Shown here: positions 1-7,735 of the stretch, piece by piece | How positions within the stretch are numbered: position 1 is the stretch's first letter | Layout of the letters: each line of letters starts with the position of its first letter | Assembly (NCBI GenBank): GCA_035502185.1 | Contig: DATJUT010000057.1 | Location: 1 to 50,056, forward strand | Direction of reading: 5' to 3' | Origin: Gemmatimonadales bacterium | GTDB taxonomy: Bacteria > Gemmatimonadota > Gemmatimonadetes > Gemmatimonadales > JACORV01 | Length of the DNA stretch: 50,056 nucleotides | Translations under genes and position numbers: made by a program | Notes under the pieces: generated by a model | What the model was told of the DNA's origin: nothing | What the model saw: the letters and a program-made list of their open reading frames with translations, nothing else | Database searches by the model: none

Positions 1-1011
1 TCGGCGGCGCTGCGCCCGGCCATCCAGGGCATCGTGGACATCATGGTGGGCAACACGCCGGCGCAGGCGGGCCACCCGAAGCCCGGCCCGGACCAGTGCC
101 ACGACATCACCGTCTATCCGGCCATCGGCCTGGCGGGCGGCGCGTGCGCCGGCTACGGGTTGCTGCTCGACATCCACGACGTGGCGCATCCGCGGCGGAT
201 CGGGGCCGTCTCCGACTCGAACTTCTCCTACTGGCACTCGGCCACGTTCAACAACGACGGGACCAAGCTGCTGTTCTCCGATGAGTGGGGCGGCGGTGGA
301 CAGCCCAAGTGCCGCGCGACCGACCGGCCCGAGTGGGGCGCGGACGCGATCTTCACGGTGGAGCAGGGCGCGATGCACTTCCACAGCTACTACAAGATGC
401 TCGCGCCGCAGACACCGTTCGAGAACTGCGTGGCCCACAACGGGTCGCTGATTCCGATTCCCGGACGCGATGTGATGGTCCAGGCCTGGTACCAGGGCGG
501 CATCTCGGTGTTCGACTGGACCGACCCGGCGCATCCCCGGGAGATCGCGTTCTTCGACCGGGGACCGGTGGATTCGACCAAGCTGGTGGGGGCCGGGTCG
601 TGGTCGGCGTACTGGTACAATGGCTACATCTACAGCTCCGAGATCGCGCGCGGGCTCGACGTCGTCGAGCTCCAGCCGAGCGGGTGGATCTCGCAGAACG
701 AGATCGACGCCGCCAGGACGGTCCACCTCGACTTCCTCAACGTGCAATCCCAGCCCAGGCTGGTCTGGCCGGCGAGCTTCGCGCTGGCACGCGCCTACCT
801 GGACCAGCTCGAGCGGTCGAACGGTCTGGCGGCGGCGAAGATCTCGGCGGCGCGCACGGCCCTGCAACGCGCCGAGCCACAGTCCGGGCGGCAGCGCCGC
901 TCGACGCTCACCCAGCTGGCGTCGCAGCTCGACCGCGACGGGGCCGGTGCGGGTGAGGCCGCGAAGATCCGGACGCTGGCGGGGGTGGTGCGGGCGCTGG
1001 CGGCGAGCTAG
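1..1011 (+). CDS. LVIVD-repeat beta-propeller protein, 3' part
   Basis: The frame is open from the first base of the window, so the N-terminus lies outside; about 336 residues are visible. The sequence has LVIVD-type blades: short segments pairing a description of a change with a 'DPAHPREI' or 'DVAHPRRIG' turn (for example GGISVFDWTDPAHPREIAFF), plus HNGSLIPI and WHSATFNNDG motifs. Proteins of this family are usually exported and fold as a propeller; their substrates are mostly unknown. The last 90 residues change character to an alpha-helical, Arg/Ala-rich tail (LARAYLDQLERSNGLAAAKI), which resembles the helical tails on some exported actinobacterial and gemmatimonad LVIVD proteins. It ends 30 bp before a strong hairpin. 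The propeller assignment is fairly sure; the function is unknown. Confidence 0.8.
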   Translation, partial: SAALRPAIQGIVDIMVGNTPAQAGHPKPGPDQCHDITVYPAIGLAGGACAGYGLLLDIHDVAHPRRIGAVSDSNFSYWHSATFNNDGTKLLFSDEWGGGGQPKCRATDRPEWGADAIFTVEQGAMHFHSYYKMLAPQTPFENCVAHNGSLIPIPGRDVMVQAWYQGGISVFDWTDPAHPREIAFFDRGPVDSTKLVGAGSWSAYWYNGYIYSSEIARGLDVVELQPSGWISQNEIDAARTVHLDFLNVQSQPRLVWPASFALARAYLDQLERSNGLAAAKISAARTALQRAEPQSGRQRRSTLTQLASQLDRDGAGAGEAAKIRTLAGVVRALAAS

Positions 1012-1040
1012 CTCGAGCGCGGCGCCCCCGAGAGGAGTGA

Positions 1041-1070
1041 CGAAGGCCGGGGCGGTTGCCCCGGCCTTCG
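1041..1070. terminator. 13-bp perfect hairpin, bidirectional terminator
   Basis: Positions 1041-1053 (CGAAGGCCGGGGC) pair perfectly with 1058-1070 across a 4-nt GGTT loop. It lies between two convergent genes (stop at 1011 on +, stop at 1153 on -). No U-run follows on either strand, which is common in very GC-rich genomes, so it could serve both genes. Confidence 0.7.
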
Positions 1071-1152
1071 TGTCAGCGGCCCGCTCCGATGCGTGTGCTC
1101 GAGGGAGGCCGCGATCAGCCGGGGGTGTCCCCGGTCCTCGCCGGTCCGACGC

Positions 1153-1545
1153 TCAGCCCGTCTCCCACCACGCGATCTCGGCGCGGTGGCCGCACTTGGC
1201 GCACCTCGCCATCTCCTGATGCTCGAGCACCCGCACGCGTTGCGTACAAGCCGGGCAGACCGCGTAGATCCGCTGGATCGGAGAGCCGCGGGTAGGGGGC
1301 GCCGCGGCGGCGGCATCGCGCGACCGCACCACGACCGTGAACAGATCGGGCCGGTGAGGCCGGACCTCGAGCAGCTCCCTCAGGATCGCGACGCGCTTGC
1401 CCCGGACCTCGAGCACGGCACGCTGGCCCGACGCCTCCCCCACCACGGGATACCACGCGCCGGCGCGCGGCATGGGCCGGGCGAACGGACGCGCCGTCGC
1501 CCAAATGCGGGCCCAGCCCATCGGTTCGGCGCTGGTGTCGGTCAC
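1153..1545 (-). CDS. small zinc-ribbon protein, function unknown
   Basis: This is a 130-residue protein starting at GTG 1545, with GGAGG about 8 nt upstream on the minus strand. Residues around 95-125 carry a rubredoxin-knuckle pair, CPAC followed by CAKCG, the classic four-cysteine zinc ribbon. The N-terminal two thirds contains a beta-rich segment (AWYPVVGEASGQRAVLEVRGKRVAILRELLEVR) that may be a small barrel. There is no signal peptide or membrane segment, so it is probably cytoplasmic. It is divergent from the PPC-domain gene. I recognise the metal-site type but not a named family. Confidence 0.7.
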   Translation of the reverse strand: MTDTSAEPMGWARIWATARPFARPMPRAGAWYPVVGEASGQRAVLEVRGKRVAILRELLEVRPHRPDLFTVVVRSRDAAAAAPPTRGSPIQRIYAVCPACTQRVRVLEHQEMARCAKCGHRAEIAWWETG

Positions 1546-1654
1546 GGGCGAGACCTCCGACCACGTGCGGGGCGCGGCAACTGACGCCTCATGTCAGTCT
1601 ATCAGCGAACCGGTTGGCCCGCGAGGGGGCATCGCGAGGGGGCCGCCCCGGTCC

Positions 1655-1682
1655 TTGCCCATTGCGCCGTCGGGCGTATACT
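1655..1682 (+). promoter_or_regulatory. sigma-70-type promoter for the PPC-domain gene
   Basis: A -35 TTGCCC (1655-1660) and a -10 TATACT (1677-1682) are separated by 16 bp, matching consensus at 4/6 and 5/6. Transcription would begin near 1689. This supports a translation start well downstream of the in-frame ATG at 1591. Confidence 0.5.
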
Positions 1683-1688
1683 CGCCCG
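1671..1688. promoter_or_regulatory. 18-bp dyad enclosing the -10 box (possible operator)
   Basis: CGGGCG (1671-1676) and CGCCCG (1683-1688) form perfect 6-bp inverted arms around the hexamer TATACT, which is itself the predicted -10 box. A protein bound here would block RNA polymerase directly. The operator role is inferred from position and symmetry only. Confidence 0.4.
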
Positions 1689-1752
1689 TGCAGGCGTCAT
1701 CCCGCACGGAGCGGACCTCCGAACCCAGGCACCGGGAAGGAGTACGGCGAGT

Positions 1753-2247
1753 CTGGCTCACCACGCTTCGACCCTCGGGCGCGTGCTGCTGGCTGGCGTG
1801 GGCGTGCTGGCATCGGCCGCGCGACCCGCGACGGCGCAACAGTCAATCGCCATGGGCACGTCCGTGACCGGTACCCTCACCGCGGCGGATCCCGTTCTCC
1901 CGTCCGACTCGTCGCACTACAAGCTGTTCACCTTCTACGGCACGGCCGGGCAGACGGTGGAGATCAGGCTCGTATCGAGCGACTTCGACGCCTACGTCTA
2001 CTTGCGGGACCAGAACGGGCAGATCATCGCGCAGGACGACGACAGCGGCGGCGGGCTGAACGCGCTCATCTTCTGCCCTCTGCCGCGCACCGGGACCTAC
2101 CAGATTCTCGCCAACGCGCAGCGCGCCAACGAGTACGGCACGTTCACCCTGAGCTTGGCGGCGACAGTGGACCGCGTGGTCAGGACCCCGACGCCCACTC
2201 CGGCGCAGCCCCCACCGGTCCACGAGCCCGTCGGCGCCACGCCGTGA
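1753..2247 (+). CDS. exported PPC-domain (pre-peptidase C-terminal-like) protein
   Basis: The body has the PPC beta-sandwich pattern: a 'HYKLFTFYGTAGQTVEIRLVSSDFDAYVYLRDQNG' segment, then an acidic DDDSGGG turn and 'RTGTYQILANAQ'. This fold binds glycans or accompanies secreted proteases; here it stands alone and ends in a Pro/Thr-rich tail. A hydrophobic signal peptide with an Ala-rich cleavage site ending near ATAQQ precedes it. The start is uncertain: the in-frame ATG at 1591 lies upstream of the likely promoter, and no ATG, GTG or TTG lies between the promoter and the signal peptide. CTG 1753, 10 nt after AAGGAG (1737-1742), is my best guess. The gene is 22 bp upstream of the next gene and probably cotranscribed with it. 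Confidence 0.65.
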   Translation: MAHHASTLGRVLLAGVGVLASAARPATAQQSIAMGTSVTGTLTAADPVLPSDSSHYKLFTFYGTAGQTVEIRLVSSDFDAYVYLRDQNGQIIAQDDDSGGGLNALIFCPLPRTGTYQILANAQRANEYGTFTLSLAATVDRVVRTPTPTPAQPPPVHEPVGATP

Positions 2248-2269
2248 CCGCGTCCAACGGAGGCTACTG

Positions 2270-3190
2270 ATGAAGAGCATCAGGGTGCTGCTGTCGCTCA
2301 TCACGCGGGACAACGACTACCAGCGCGAGCAGGCATCGGTCGCGGAGGCCACCGCGCAACGCCTGGGCATCGGCCTGCAGGTCGTCTATGCCGACAGCGA
2401 CGCCATCGGCCAGACGAAGCAGATCCTGTCCGCGATCAACGCCGCCGCGACGGATCGTCCCGACGCCGTCATCGCCGAGCCGGTGGGCACGGGCATGCTC
2501 GGGGTGGCCAGCGCCGCCGCCGACAACGGCATCGGATGGATCGTGCTCAATCGTGAGGCGGACTACCTCGTGCCGCTGCGCCAGCGGTCGTCGGTGCCCA
2601 TCGGGAGCATCGAGTGCGACAACACGGAGGTCGGGAGAATACAGGGACGACAGTTCGCCGCGCTCCTGCCCGCCGGCGGCACGATCCTCTACATCGAGGG
2701 GCCCAGCACCGACGTCACCAAGCAGCGCCGAGCCGGCCTGGACGCGACGCTGCCCCCCAACATCAGGATCCTGCCGGGCTGGGGGAAGTGGACGGAGGAG
2801 AGCGGCTACGAGGTCGTCGCGTCGCGGCTGCAGCTGCAGGGGCCGACGCCGCCGAACGTCGGGCTCATCGGGTGTCAGAACGACGCGATGGCGATGGGCG
2901 CGCGGAGAGCGGTGGAGACGCTGACGTCCGCCCAGCAACGGGCGCAGTGGATGAAGGTCCCGTTCACCGGCGTCGACGGCGTTCCCACCAGCGGCCAGGT
3001 CTGGGTGCAGCAGCGACGGCTCGCCGCGACGGTCGTGACTCCGGCGCTGACCGGGGTCGCCCTCGAGCTGCTGGCGAAGGCGATCGCGACCTCCACCCCG
3101 ATGCCCGAGCGCACGCTCACGAGAGCGACCTCGTACCCTTCGATCGACGAGCTGCGCGAGAGGGTGGCGGCGGAGACCGCGCGCGTCTGA
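2270..3190 (+). CDS. periplasmic-binding-protein-like (ribose/LacI-type) protein without signal peptide
   Basis: The 306-residue protein starts at ATG 2270, 6 nt after GGAGG (2259-2263). It has the type I periplasmic binding protein fold (Peripla_BP_4): an opening strand IRVLLSLITRDNDYQREQA, then PDAVIAEPVGTGML, the second-lobe VGRIQGRQFAALLPAGGTILYIEGP, GLIGCQNDAMAMGARRAVE and a late FTGVDGVP. Family members bind sugars or autoinducers for ABC uptake. Unlike those, this one begins directly with the first beta-strand: there is no signal peptide, no lipobox and no helix-turn-helix, and no ABC transporter genes lie nearby. It may be a cytoplasmic sensor domain or receive input from the preceding PPC protein. 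The family call is firm; the role is open. Confidence 0.8.
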   Translation: MKSIRVLLSLITRDNDYQREQASVAEATAQRLGIGLQVVYADSDAIGQTKQILSAINAAATDRPDAVIAEPVGTGMLGVASAAADNGIGWIVLNREADYLVPLRQRSSVPIGSIECDNTEVGRIQGRQFAALLPAGGTILYIEGPSTDVTKQRRAGLDATLPPNIRILPGWGKWTEESGYEVVASRLQLQGPTPPNVGLIGCQNDAMAMGARRAVETLTSAQQRAQWMKVPFTGVDGVPTSGQVWVQQRRLAATVVTPALTGVALELLAKAIATSTPMPERTLTRATSYPSIDELRERVAAETARV

Positions 3191-3201
3191 GCGCGGCGCC
3201 T

Positions 3202-3235
3202 CCCGGCCGGCCTCCGCGGCGGGCGGGCGGCCGGG
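3202..3235 (+). terminator. GC hairpin after the binding-protein gene
   Basis: CCCGGCCG (3202-3209) is complementary to CGGCCGGG (3228-3235), 12 bp after the stop at 3190. The loop is 18 nt and there is no U-run, so termination is plausible but unproven. Confidence 0.35.
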
Positions 3236-3360
3236 CCGAGTGCGACCGGTCCGCGCGTGCCCGCAAATCCAACCGCAGCGCTCGTCATTCCGACCGGCTC
3301 CCCGCCTCCCTTCTGGCCGTGCCCCGGGCCGCGCCGTACTGTTGAGCGACCAGAGTGGGT

Positions 3361-3457
3361 CCGGAGTGCTTCAGGGCTCCGAGGTCCGCGCGCAGCTGCA
3401 TGGCCGGGCAGGCAAGGCCCGCAGACAAACGCAGCACCCAACCTCGAGGGCTGCATC
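3361..3457 (+). promoter_or_regulatory. structured leader of the Met/Thr operon, candidate attenuator or riboswitch
   Basis: Three hairpins can form in order: 3362-3366 with 3377-3381, 3405-3409 with 3417-3421, and 3431-3435 with 3450-3454. The third (GCAGC/GCTGC) holds the likely ribosome-binding site GAGGG (3446-3450) and ends 3 nt before ATG 3458. An upstream GCTGC (3395-3399) could pair instead with GCAGC 3431-3435, giving a mutually exclusive fold. It does not match the SAM or SAH riboswitch consensus sequences I know. Regulation is inferred. Confidence 0.35.
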
Positions 3458-5002
3458 ATGTCCGACGCCAGGATCTCTCCGGGAGTGGAGCGTCGCGTCG
3501 CGGTTGTCGAGCCGGTCGAGCAGCCGCGGGCCGCCGGCGTCACCAGCGGCTCATCCGGAGTGGAGCGCTACGTCGCCACCGCCGAGGAGGCCGCGCGCCG
3601 GCGGGCGGCCGACGTCGCCACCATCCGCAGGTGCCGCTTCGACACGATCGCGGTGCACGGGCTGTACAGCATGGGGGAGGCGCTCGACTTCAACCAGGGC
3701 TCGGTGATCGAGCCGATCTACCTGAGCACGTCGCAGGGCTACCGCGACGCCGACGAGATGGAGGCGGCGCTGTCGTACCGCATTCCCACCTGGTGCTACT
3801 CCCGCATCGCGAATCCCAGTCTCTACTACCTCGAGAACGTGCTCGCGCTGCTCGAAGGCTACGGGTTCGACGGCGACACCTCCTGCTGTGCGACCTCCTC
3901 GGGCATGTCGGCGATCGTCAGCGCCACCGAGCCGTTCATCGCCGTGGACCCGGCGGAGCCCCATCGCCCGATGAACTTCGTCTCCACCTGCCAGGTCTAC
4001 GGCGGCACCTTCCAGTTCTTCAACGAGCGCCTCGCCCGCGAGCGCGGCGTCGAATGCCGCTGGATCTGCAATTCGACCGATCTCGACGAGTGGGAAGGGA
4101 GCATCGACGAGCACACCCGCTTCCTGTACGGAGAGCTGCCCTCGAATCCCGGACAGGCGTTCTTCGACCTTCGCGCCGTGGCCGAGCTGGCGCACGCCCA
4201 CGGGCTTCCCCTCATCGTGGACTCCACCGTGGCGACGCCAGCGCTGCTGCGGCCGCTGCAGCACGGCGCGGACGTGGTCGTCCAGTCCGTGACCAAGACG
4301 CTGACCTCGTCCGGCTTCGGGATCGCCGGCGCGGTCATCGCCCGAAAGGGCCTGACCTGCCGCACCGGTCCCGAAGAGATGAAGGCCGACTTCGCGATGT
4401 ACCTGAAGAAGCTGCCGAACCGCGACCACGGCCCGAACCTCTCCCCGATGCACGCGATCCTGTCCCTCAACGACATCCGCACCCTGCGGTCCAAGGTGGA
4501 TCTCTTCAGCCGCAACACGATGCAGGTGGCCAAGTACCTCGAGCAGCACCCGCGCGTCGAGCAGGTGGACTACCTCGGCCTGCCCGGCCACCCGCTGCAC
4601 GAGCTGGCGAGCCGGTACCTGTTCCTGGTGGACGCCGAGCACGACCTCGAATACGGCGCGCCGACCAACCGCTACGGACACCTGATGTCGTTCCGCGTGA
4701 AGGGCGGGGCGGTCGCCGCGCGGCGCATGTTCGACGGGCTGCAGCGCATCTGGCGCGCCACCGACCTCGGCCGGGTGAAGTCGGTCGCCACCATCCCCGC
4801 GATCTCCACGCACCTGCAGCAGGGCGAGGAGTGCCGGGAAATGGCGGACATCCCGCCCAACCTGGTGCGGCTGTGCGTCGGCGCCGAGCACCCCGACGAC
4901 GTCGTCGCGGATCTCGACCAGGCGCTGGCGGCCATCGACGGCAGGGTGTCGGTCAGCGTGCCGGCGTCCTTCTCGGTGGGCGGGGCGTCGCGGGGGAGGT
5001 AG
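3458..5002 (+). CDS. Cys/Met-metabolism PLP enzyme (cystathionine gamma-synthase-like)
   Basis: The 514-residue protein belongs to the trans-sulfuration PLP family, which joins an activated homoserine to a sulfur donor, or cleaves the product, in methionine/cysteine metabolism. Seen in order: a VEPIYLSTS-type entry (VIEPIYLSTSQGY), YSRIANPS substrate-site motif, ATSSGMSAI cofactor motif, the IVDSTVATPALLRP strand with the PLP-binding Asp, and QSVTKTLTSSG with the Schiff-base lysine at K280. It is longer than the usual roughly 400 residues because of an N-terminal extension of about 70 residues. I chose ATG 3458 because the frame upstream (from 3257) looks like leader, not protein. It is followed at once by threonine synthase, so it probably competes for phosphohomoserine or another activated homoserine. 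The exact reaction is not resolved. Confidence 0.85.
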   Translation: MSDARISPGVERRVAVVEPVEQPRAAGVTSGSSGVERYVATAEEAARRRAADVATIRRCRFDTIAVHGLYSMGEALDFNQGSVIEPIYLSTSQGYRDADEMEAALSYRIPTWCYSRIANPSLYYLENVLALLEGYGFDGDTSCCATSSGMSAIVSATEPFIAVDPAEPHRPMNFVSTCQVYGGTFQFFNERLARERGVECRWICNSTDLDEWEGSIDEHTRFLYGELPSNPGQAFFDLRAVAELAHAHGLPLIVDSTVATPALLRPLQHGADVVVQSVTKTLTSSGFGIAGAVIARKGLTCRTGPEEMKADFAMYLKKLPNRDHGPNLSPMHAILSLNDIRTLRSKVDLFSRNTMQVAKYLEQHPRVEQVDYLGLPGHPLHELASRYLFLVDAEHDLEYGAPTNRYGHLMSFRVKGGAVAARRMFDGLQRIWRATDLGRVKSVATIPAISTHLQQGEECREMADIPPNLVRLCVGAEHPDDVVADLDQALAAIDGRVSVSVPASFSVGGASRGR

Positions 5003-5004
5003 GC

Positions 5005-6363
5005 ATCCGCTACTACAGCACCAACCACCGGGCGGCGGAGGTGGATCTCGCCCAGGCCCTGCTGCAGGGGCAGGCGGGCGACAAGGGGCTGTTCATGCCC
5101 CGGCCGATCCCGCACATGAGCCGCGACCTGCTGGCGCGCGCCGGGTCGCTTCGCTATCCGGAGCTGGCCGCTTCGGTGCTGGGTCTGTACACCGGGGGGA
5201 CCTTCTCCCCCGACGCGCTGCGCGAGATCTGCGAGGACGCCTACGACTTCGACGTGCCCCTGGAGCGCGTGGACGGCGCCCGGCACGTGATGCGGCTGGA
5301 CCGCGGACCGACCGCGTCCTTCAAGGACTTCGCGGCGCGCTTCATGGGACGGGCGCTCGGCCGCCTGGTGCGCGAGCGTGGCCGGGACCTGCTGATCCTC
5401 ACGGCCACGTCCGGCGACACGGGCTCGGCCGTCGCGAACGCCTTCCTCGGCGTGGCTGGCATCCGCGTGGTGGTCCTGTTCCCGATCCACGAAGTCTCCG
5501 AGCGGCAGCGCCGGCAGATGACCACCCTCGGCGGGAACATCACGACCCTCGCGCTCGACGCGAAGTTCGACGACTGCCAGGCGCTGGCGAAGCAGGCGTT
5601 CGCCGATCCCGAGCTGGCGAGCCTGAACCTCTCCTCCGCCAATTCGATCAACATCGGACGGCTCCTGCCGCAGGCGGTCTACTACGTGTACGCCGCGTCG
5701 CGCCTGGCCGACGCCGGCGGCGGCGAGAAGGTGGTCTTCTCGGTGCCCTCGGGGAACTTCGGCGACCTGATGGGCGGCCTGCTGGCCCGGCACATGGGAC
5801 TGGCGGTGGAGCGGTTCGTCGTCGCGACCAACGCGAACGACGAAGTGCCGAGGTTTCTCGCGACCGGCTTGTACGAGAGGATCGTTCCGTCGCGGAAGTG
5901 CATCTCCAACGCGATGAACGTCGGACACCCCTCCAACCTCGCGCGGGTCGTGGATCTCTACAGCGGCACGATGGACGAGCAGGGCAACGTGCTGACCCCG
6001 CCCGACCTCGCGCGGATGCGGCGGGAGCTGTGCGGCATCAGCATCGGCGACGCCGAGACGCGCCAGACGATCGTGGAGGCCTGGCGCCGCCACCACACGA
6101 TCCTGGAGCCCCACGGCGCGACCGGATGGGCCGGACTGGACCACTTCCTGGCGGACAACCCGCAGCACGCGGACACCGCGGCGATCTCACTCGAGACGGC
6201 GCACCCGGCGAAGTTCCCGGAGGAGATCCGCGCGCTCATCGGGGTGGATCCCGCGGTGCCGCCGAGCCTCGTGGGGCTCGACGGGATGCCGGAGCACCAC
6301 CGCGCGCTGGAGACCGACTACGGGGCCTTCAAGGATCTGCTGATGCGGGAGTTCGGGCGATGA
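5005..6363 (+). CDS. thrC: threonine synthase, apparent AUC start
   Basis: It converts O-phosphohomoserine to threonine and phosphate in the cytoplasm. The N-terminus reads x-R-YYSTNHRAAEV, where homologues begin M-K/R-YYSTNH; GPTASFKDFAARF carries the PLP lysine (K107), and TATSGDTGSAVANAF is the phosphate-binding loop. Its length of 452 residues is normal. The codon at the expected Met position is ATC (5005-5007), placed 5 nt after GGAGG (4995-4999) and just past the upstream stop (5000-5002). No ATG, GTG or TTG is available nearby; the next in-frame Met (LFMPRP) would remove about 30 conserved residues. Either this is a rare AUC initiation or a single-base sequence error. The 3' end overlaps the next gene by 4 bp (ATGA). 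Confidence 0.92.
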   Translation: MRYYSTNHRAAEVDLAQALLQGQAGDKGLFMPRPIPHMSRDLLARAGSLRYPELAASVLGLYTGGTFSPDALREICEDAYDFDVPLERVDGARHVMRLDRGPTASFKDFAARFMGRALGRLVRERGRDLLILTATSGDTGSAVANAFLGVAGIRVVVLFPIHEVSERQRRQMTTLGGNITTLALDAKFDDCQALAKQAFADPELASLNLSSANSINIGRLLPQAVYYVYAASRLADAGGGEKVVFSVPSGNFGDLMGGLLARHMGLAVERFVVATNANDEVPRFLATGLYERIVPSRKCISNAMNVGHPSNLARVVDLYSGTMDEQGNVLTPPDLARMRRELCGISIGDAETRQTIVEAWRRHHTILEPHGATGWAGLDHFLADNPQHADTAAISLETAHPAKFPEEIRALIGVDPAVPPSLVGLDGMPEHHRALETDYGAFKDLLMREFGR

Positions 6364-7595
6364 AGTCCGTCATCGTGATCGGCGACGGGATGTCGGACCG
6401 GCCGGTCGAGCAGCTGGGCGGCAGGACCCCGCTGCAGGCGGCCAGGAAGCCGCACATCGACCGCATCGCCCGCGAGGGCCGGATGGGGCTGCTGCGCACG
6501 GTGGGCGAGACCGGCCCCGCCGATTCCGCCGTGGCCAACCTCGCGGTCCTGGGCTACGACCCCGCGACCAGCTCGCAGGGGCGCGCCGTGCTCGAAGCCG
6601 CCAGCATGGGGGTCGAGCTGCGGCCGGACGACGTCGCCGTGCGCTGCAACCTCGTCAGCCTCGAGGGTCCGCTCGACGACCGGCGCATCAGGAACCACTC
6701 GGCCGGGCACATCTCCAACGCCGAGGCGGCGCAGCTGATCCGCGCGCTCGATGCGGAGCTGGGAGCGGGGCAGGGGCCGCATCCGGTGCACTTCTTCCCG
6801 GGCGTCAGCTACCGCCACCTGCTGGTGCTGCGCGGCGGCTGGGCATCGCCCGCCGTGGAGTGCGCGCCGCCTCACGACAACGTCGGCGGGCGCGTGGCCG
6901 ATCTGCTGCCCCGGGCTCTCGATCGAGGTGCGGCGCTCACCGCCCGCCGGTTGAACGAGCTGTACGAGCGGGCGTTGCGCATCCTCGCGAGCCACCCCGT
7001 GAACGCCGCCCGCCGCGCCGCAGGGAAGGACGAGGCCAACGCGATCTGGACCTGGTCGCCCGGGCGCCGCCAGCCGCTCGAGTCGCTCGCCGCGCGGTAC
7101 GGCGTCCGCGGCGCGGTGATCTCGGCGGTGGACCTGATCATGGGGCTCGGGGTGTGCGTGGGCATGGACCTCGTGCGCGTGCCCGGCGCGACCGGCCTCG
7201 CCGACACCAACTACGAGGGCAAGGCGCAGGCCTGTCTCGACGCGCTCGCGGACCACGACCTGGTGTACGTGCACGTCGAGGCCACCGACGAAGCGGGCCA
7301 CGCGCGCGACCTTGATCTCAAGATCCGCTGCATCGAGTACCTCGACCGGCGGCTGGTGCGGCCGATCCTGGAGGGTCTCGAGTCGCGCGGGATCCGTGCC
7401 GCCATCGCCGTGCTCCCCGACCACCCCACGCCCGTCGCGACCGGCCAGCACGGCCGCGATCCCGTGCCGGTGGCGATCCTCCGTCCGGGTGATCCGCCCG
7501 ACGCGACCGAGCGCTACGACGAGGAGCAGGCGTCGCGAGGGGCATTGGGGATGATGACCGGCTCGCAGTTCATGCGCCGGATGACGCAACCCTAG
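6360..7595 (+). CDS. phosphoglycerate-mutase-like enzyme, probable homoserine kinase
   Basis: The 411-residue alkaline-phosphatase-superfamily protein resembles archaeal-type 2,3-bisphosphoglycerate-independent phosphoglycerate mutase (ApgM). Metal-site motifs are visible: GDGMSDRP at the start, TGPADSAVANLAVLGYDP, VHVEATDEAGH near residue 305, and VLPDHPTP near 350. It starts at ATG 6360 inside the thrC stop. A subfamily of ApgM-like proteins found beside threonine-pathway genes has been proposed to be homoserine kinase in bacteria without the GHMP enzyme ThrB. This operon fits exactly, since threonine synthase needs phosphohomoserine and no ThrB is here. A glycolytic mutase role remains possible. 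The family is firm; the kinase role is an inference from context. Confidence 0.8.
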   Translation: MKSVIVIGDGMSDRPVEQLGGRTPLQAARKPHIDRIAREGRMGLLRTVGETGPADSAVANLAVLGYDPATSSQGRAVLEAASMGVELRPDDVAVRCNLVSLEGPLDDRRIRNHSAGHISNAEAAQLIRALDAELGAGQGPHPVHFFPGVSYRHLLVLRGGWASPAVECAPPHDNVGGRVADLLPRALDRGAALTARRLNELYERALRILASHPVNAARRAAGKDEANAIWTWSPGRRQPLESLAARYGVRGAVISAVDLIMGLGVCVGMDLVRVPGATGLADTNYEGKAQACLDALADHDLVYVHVEATDEAGHARDLDLKIRCIEYLDRRLVRPILEGLESRGIRAAIAVLPDHPTPVATGQHGRDPVPVAILRPGDPPDATERYDEEQASRGALGMMTGSQFMRRMTQP

Positions 7596-7603
7596 GTGGC
7601 AGG

Positions 7604-7616
7604 CGCCCTTTGGGCG
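7604..7616 (+). terminator. short GC hairpin after the Thr operon
   Basis: CGCCC (7604-7608) and GGGCG (7612-7616) enclose a TTT loop, 9 bp after the stop at 7595. The stem is short but very tight; no U-run follows. Confidence 0.35.
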
Positions 7617-7735
7617 GCGGCCCGCCGTCGGCAGGTCCTCGAGCCCGTCCTGAAACAGCCGTCCCCGAGGCGTCGTAGGCTCAGGCGAGCGGTCACGCGC
7701 CACCACGTTTCCACCAACCGTCACCGGGTGCCATC

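Noticed and set aside
3361-3457. Known SAM or SAH riboswitch
   Set aside because: A CCGAGG and GGGCAGGC resemble parts of the SAH class, but the conserved core and spacing do not match, so I report only an unnamed structured leader.
3355-5004. N-terminal extension of threonine synthase through the upstream gene
   Set aside because: That part is an out-of-phase read of the PLP enzyme gene and has no family similarity.
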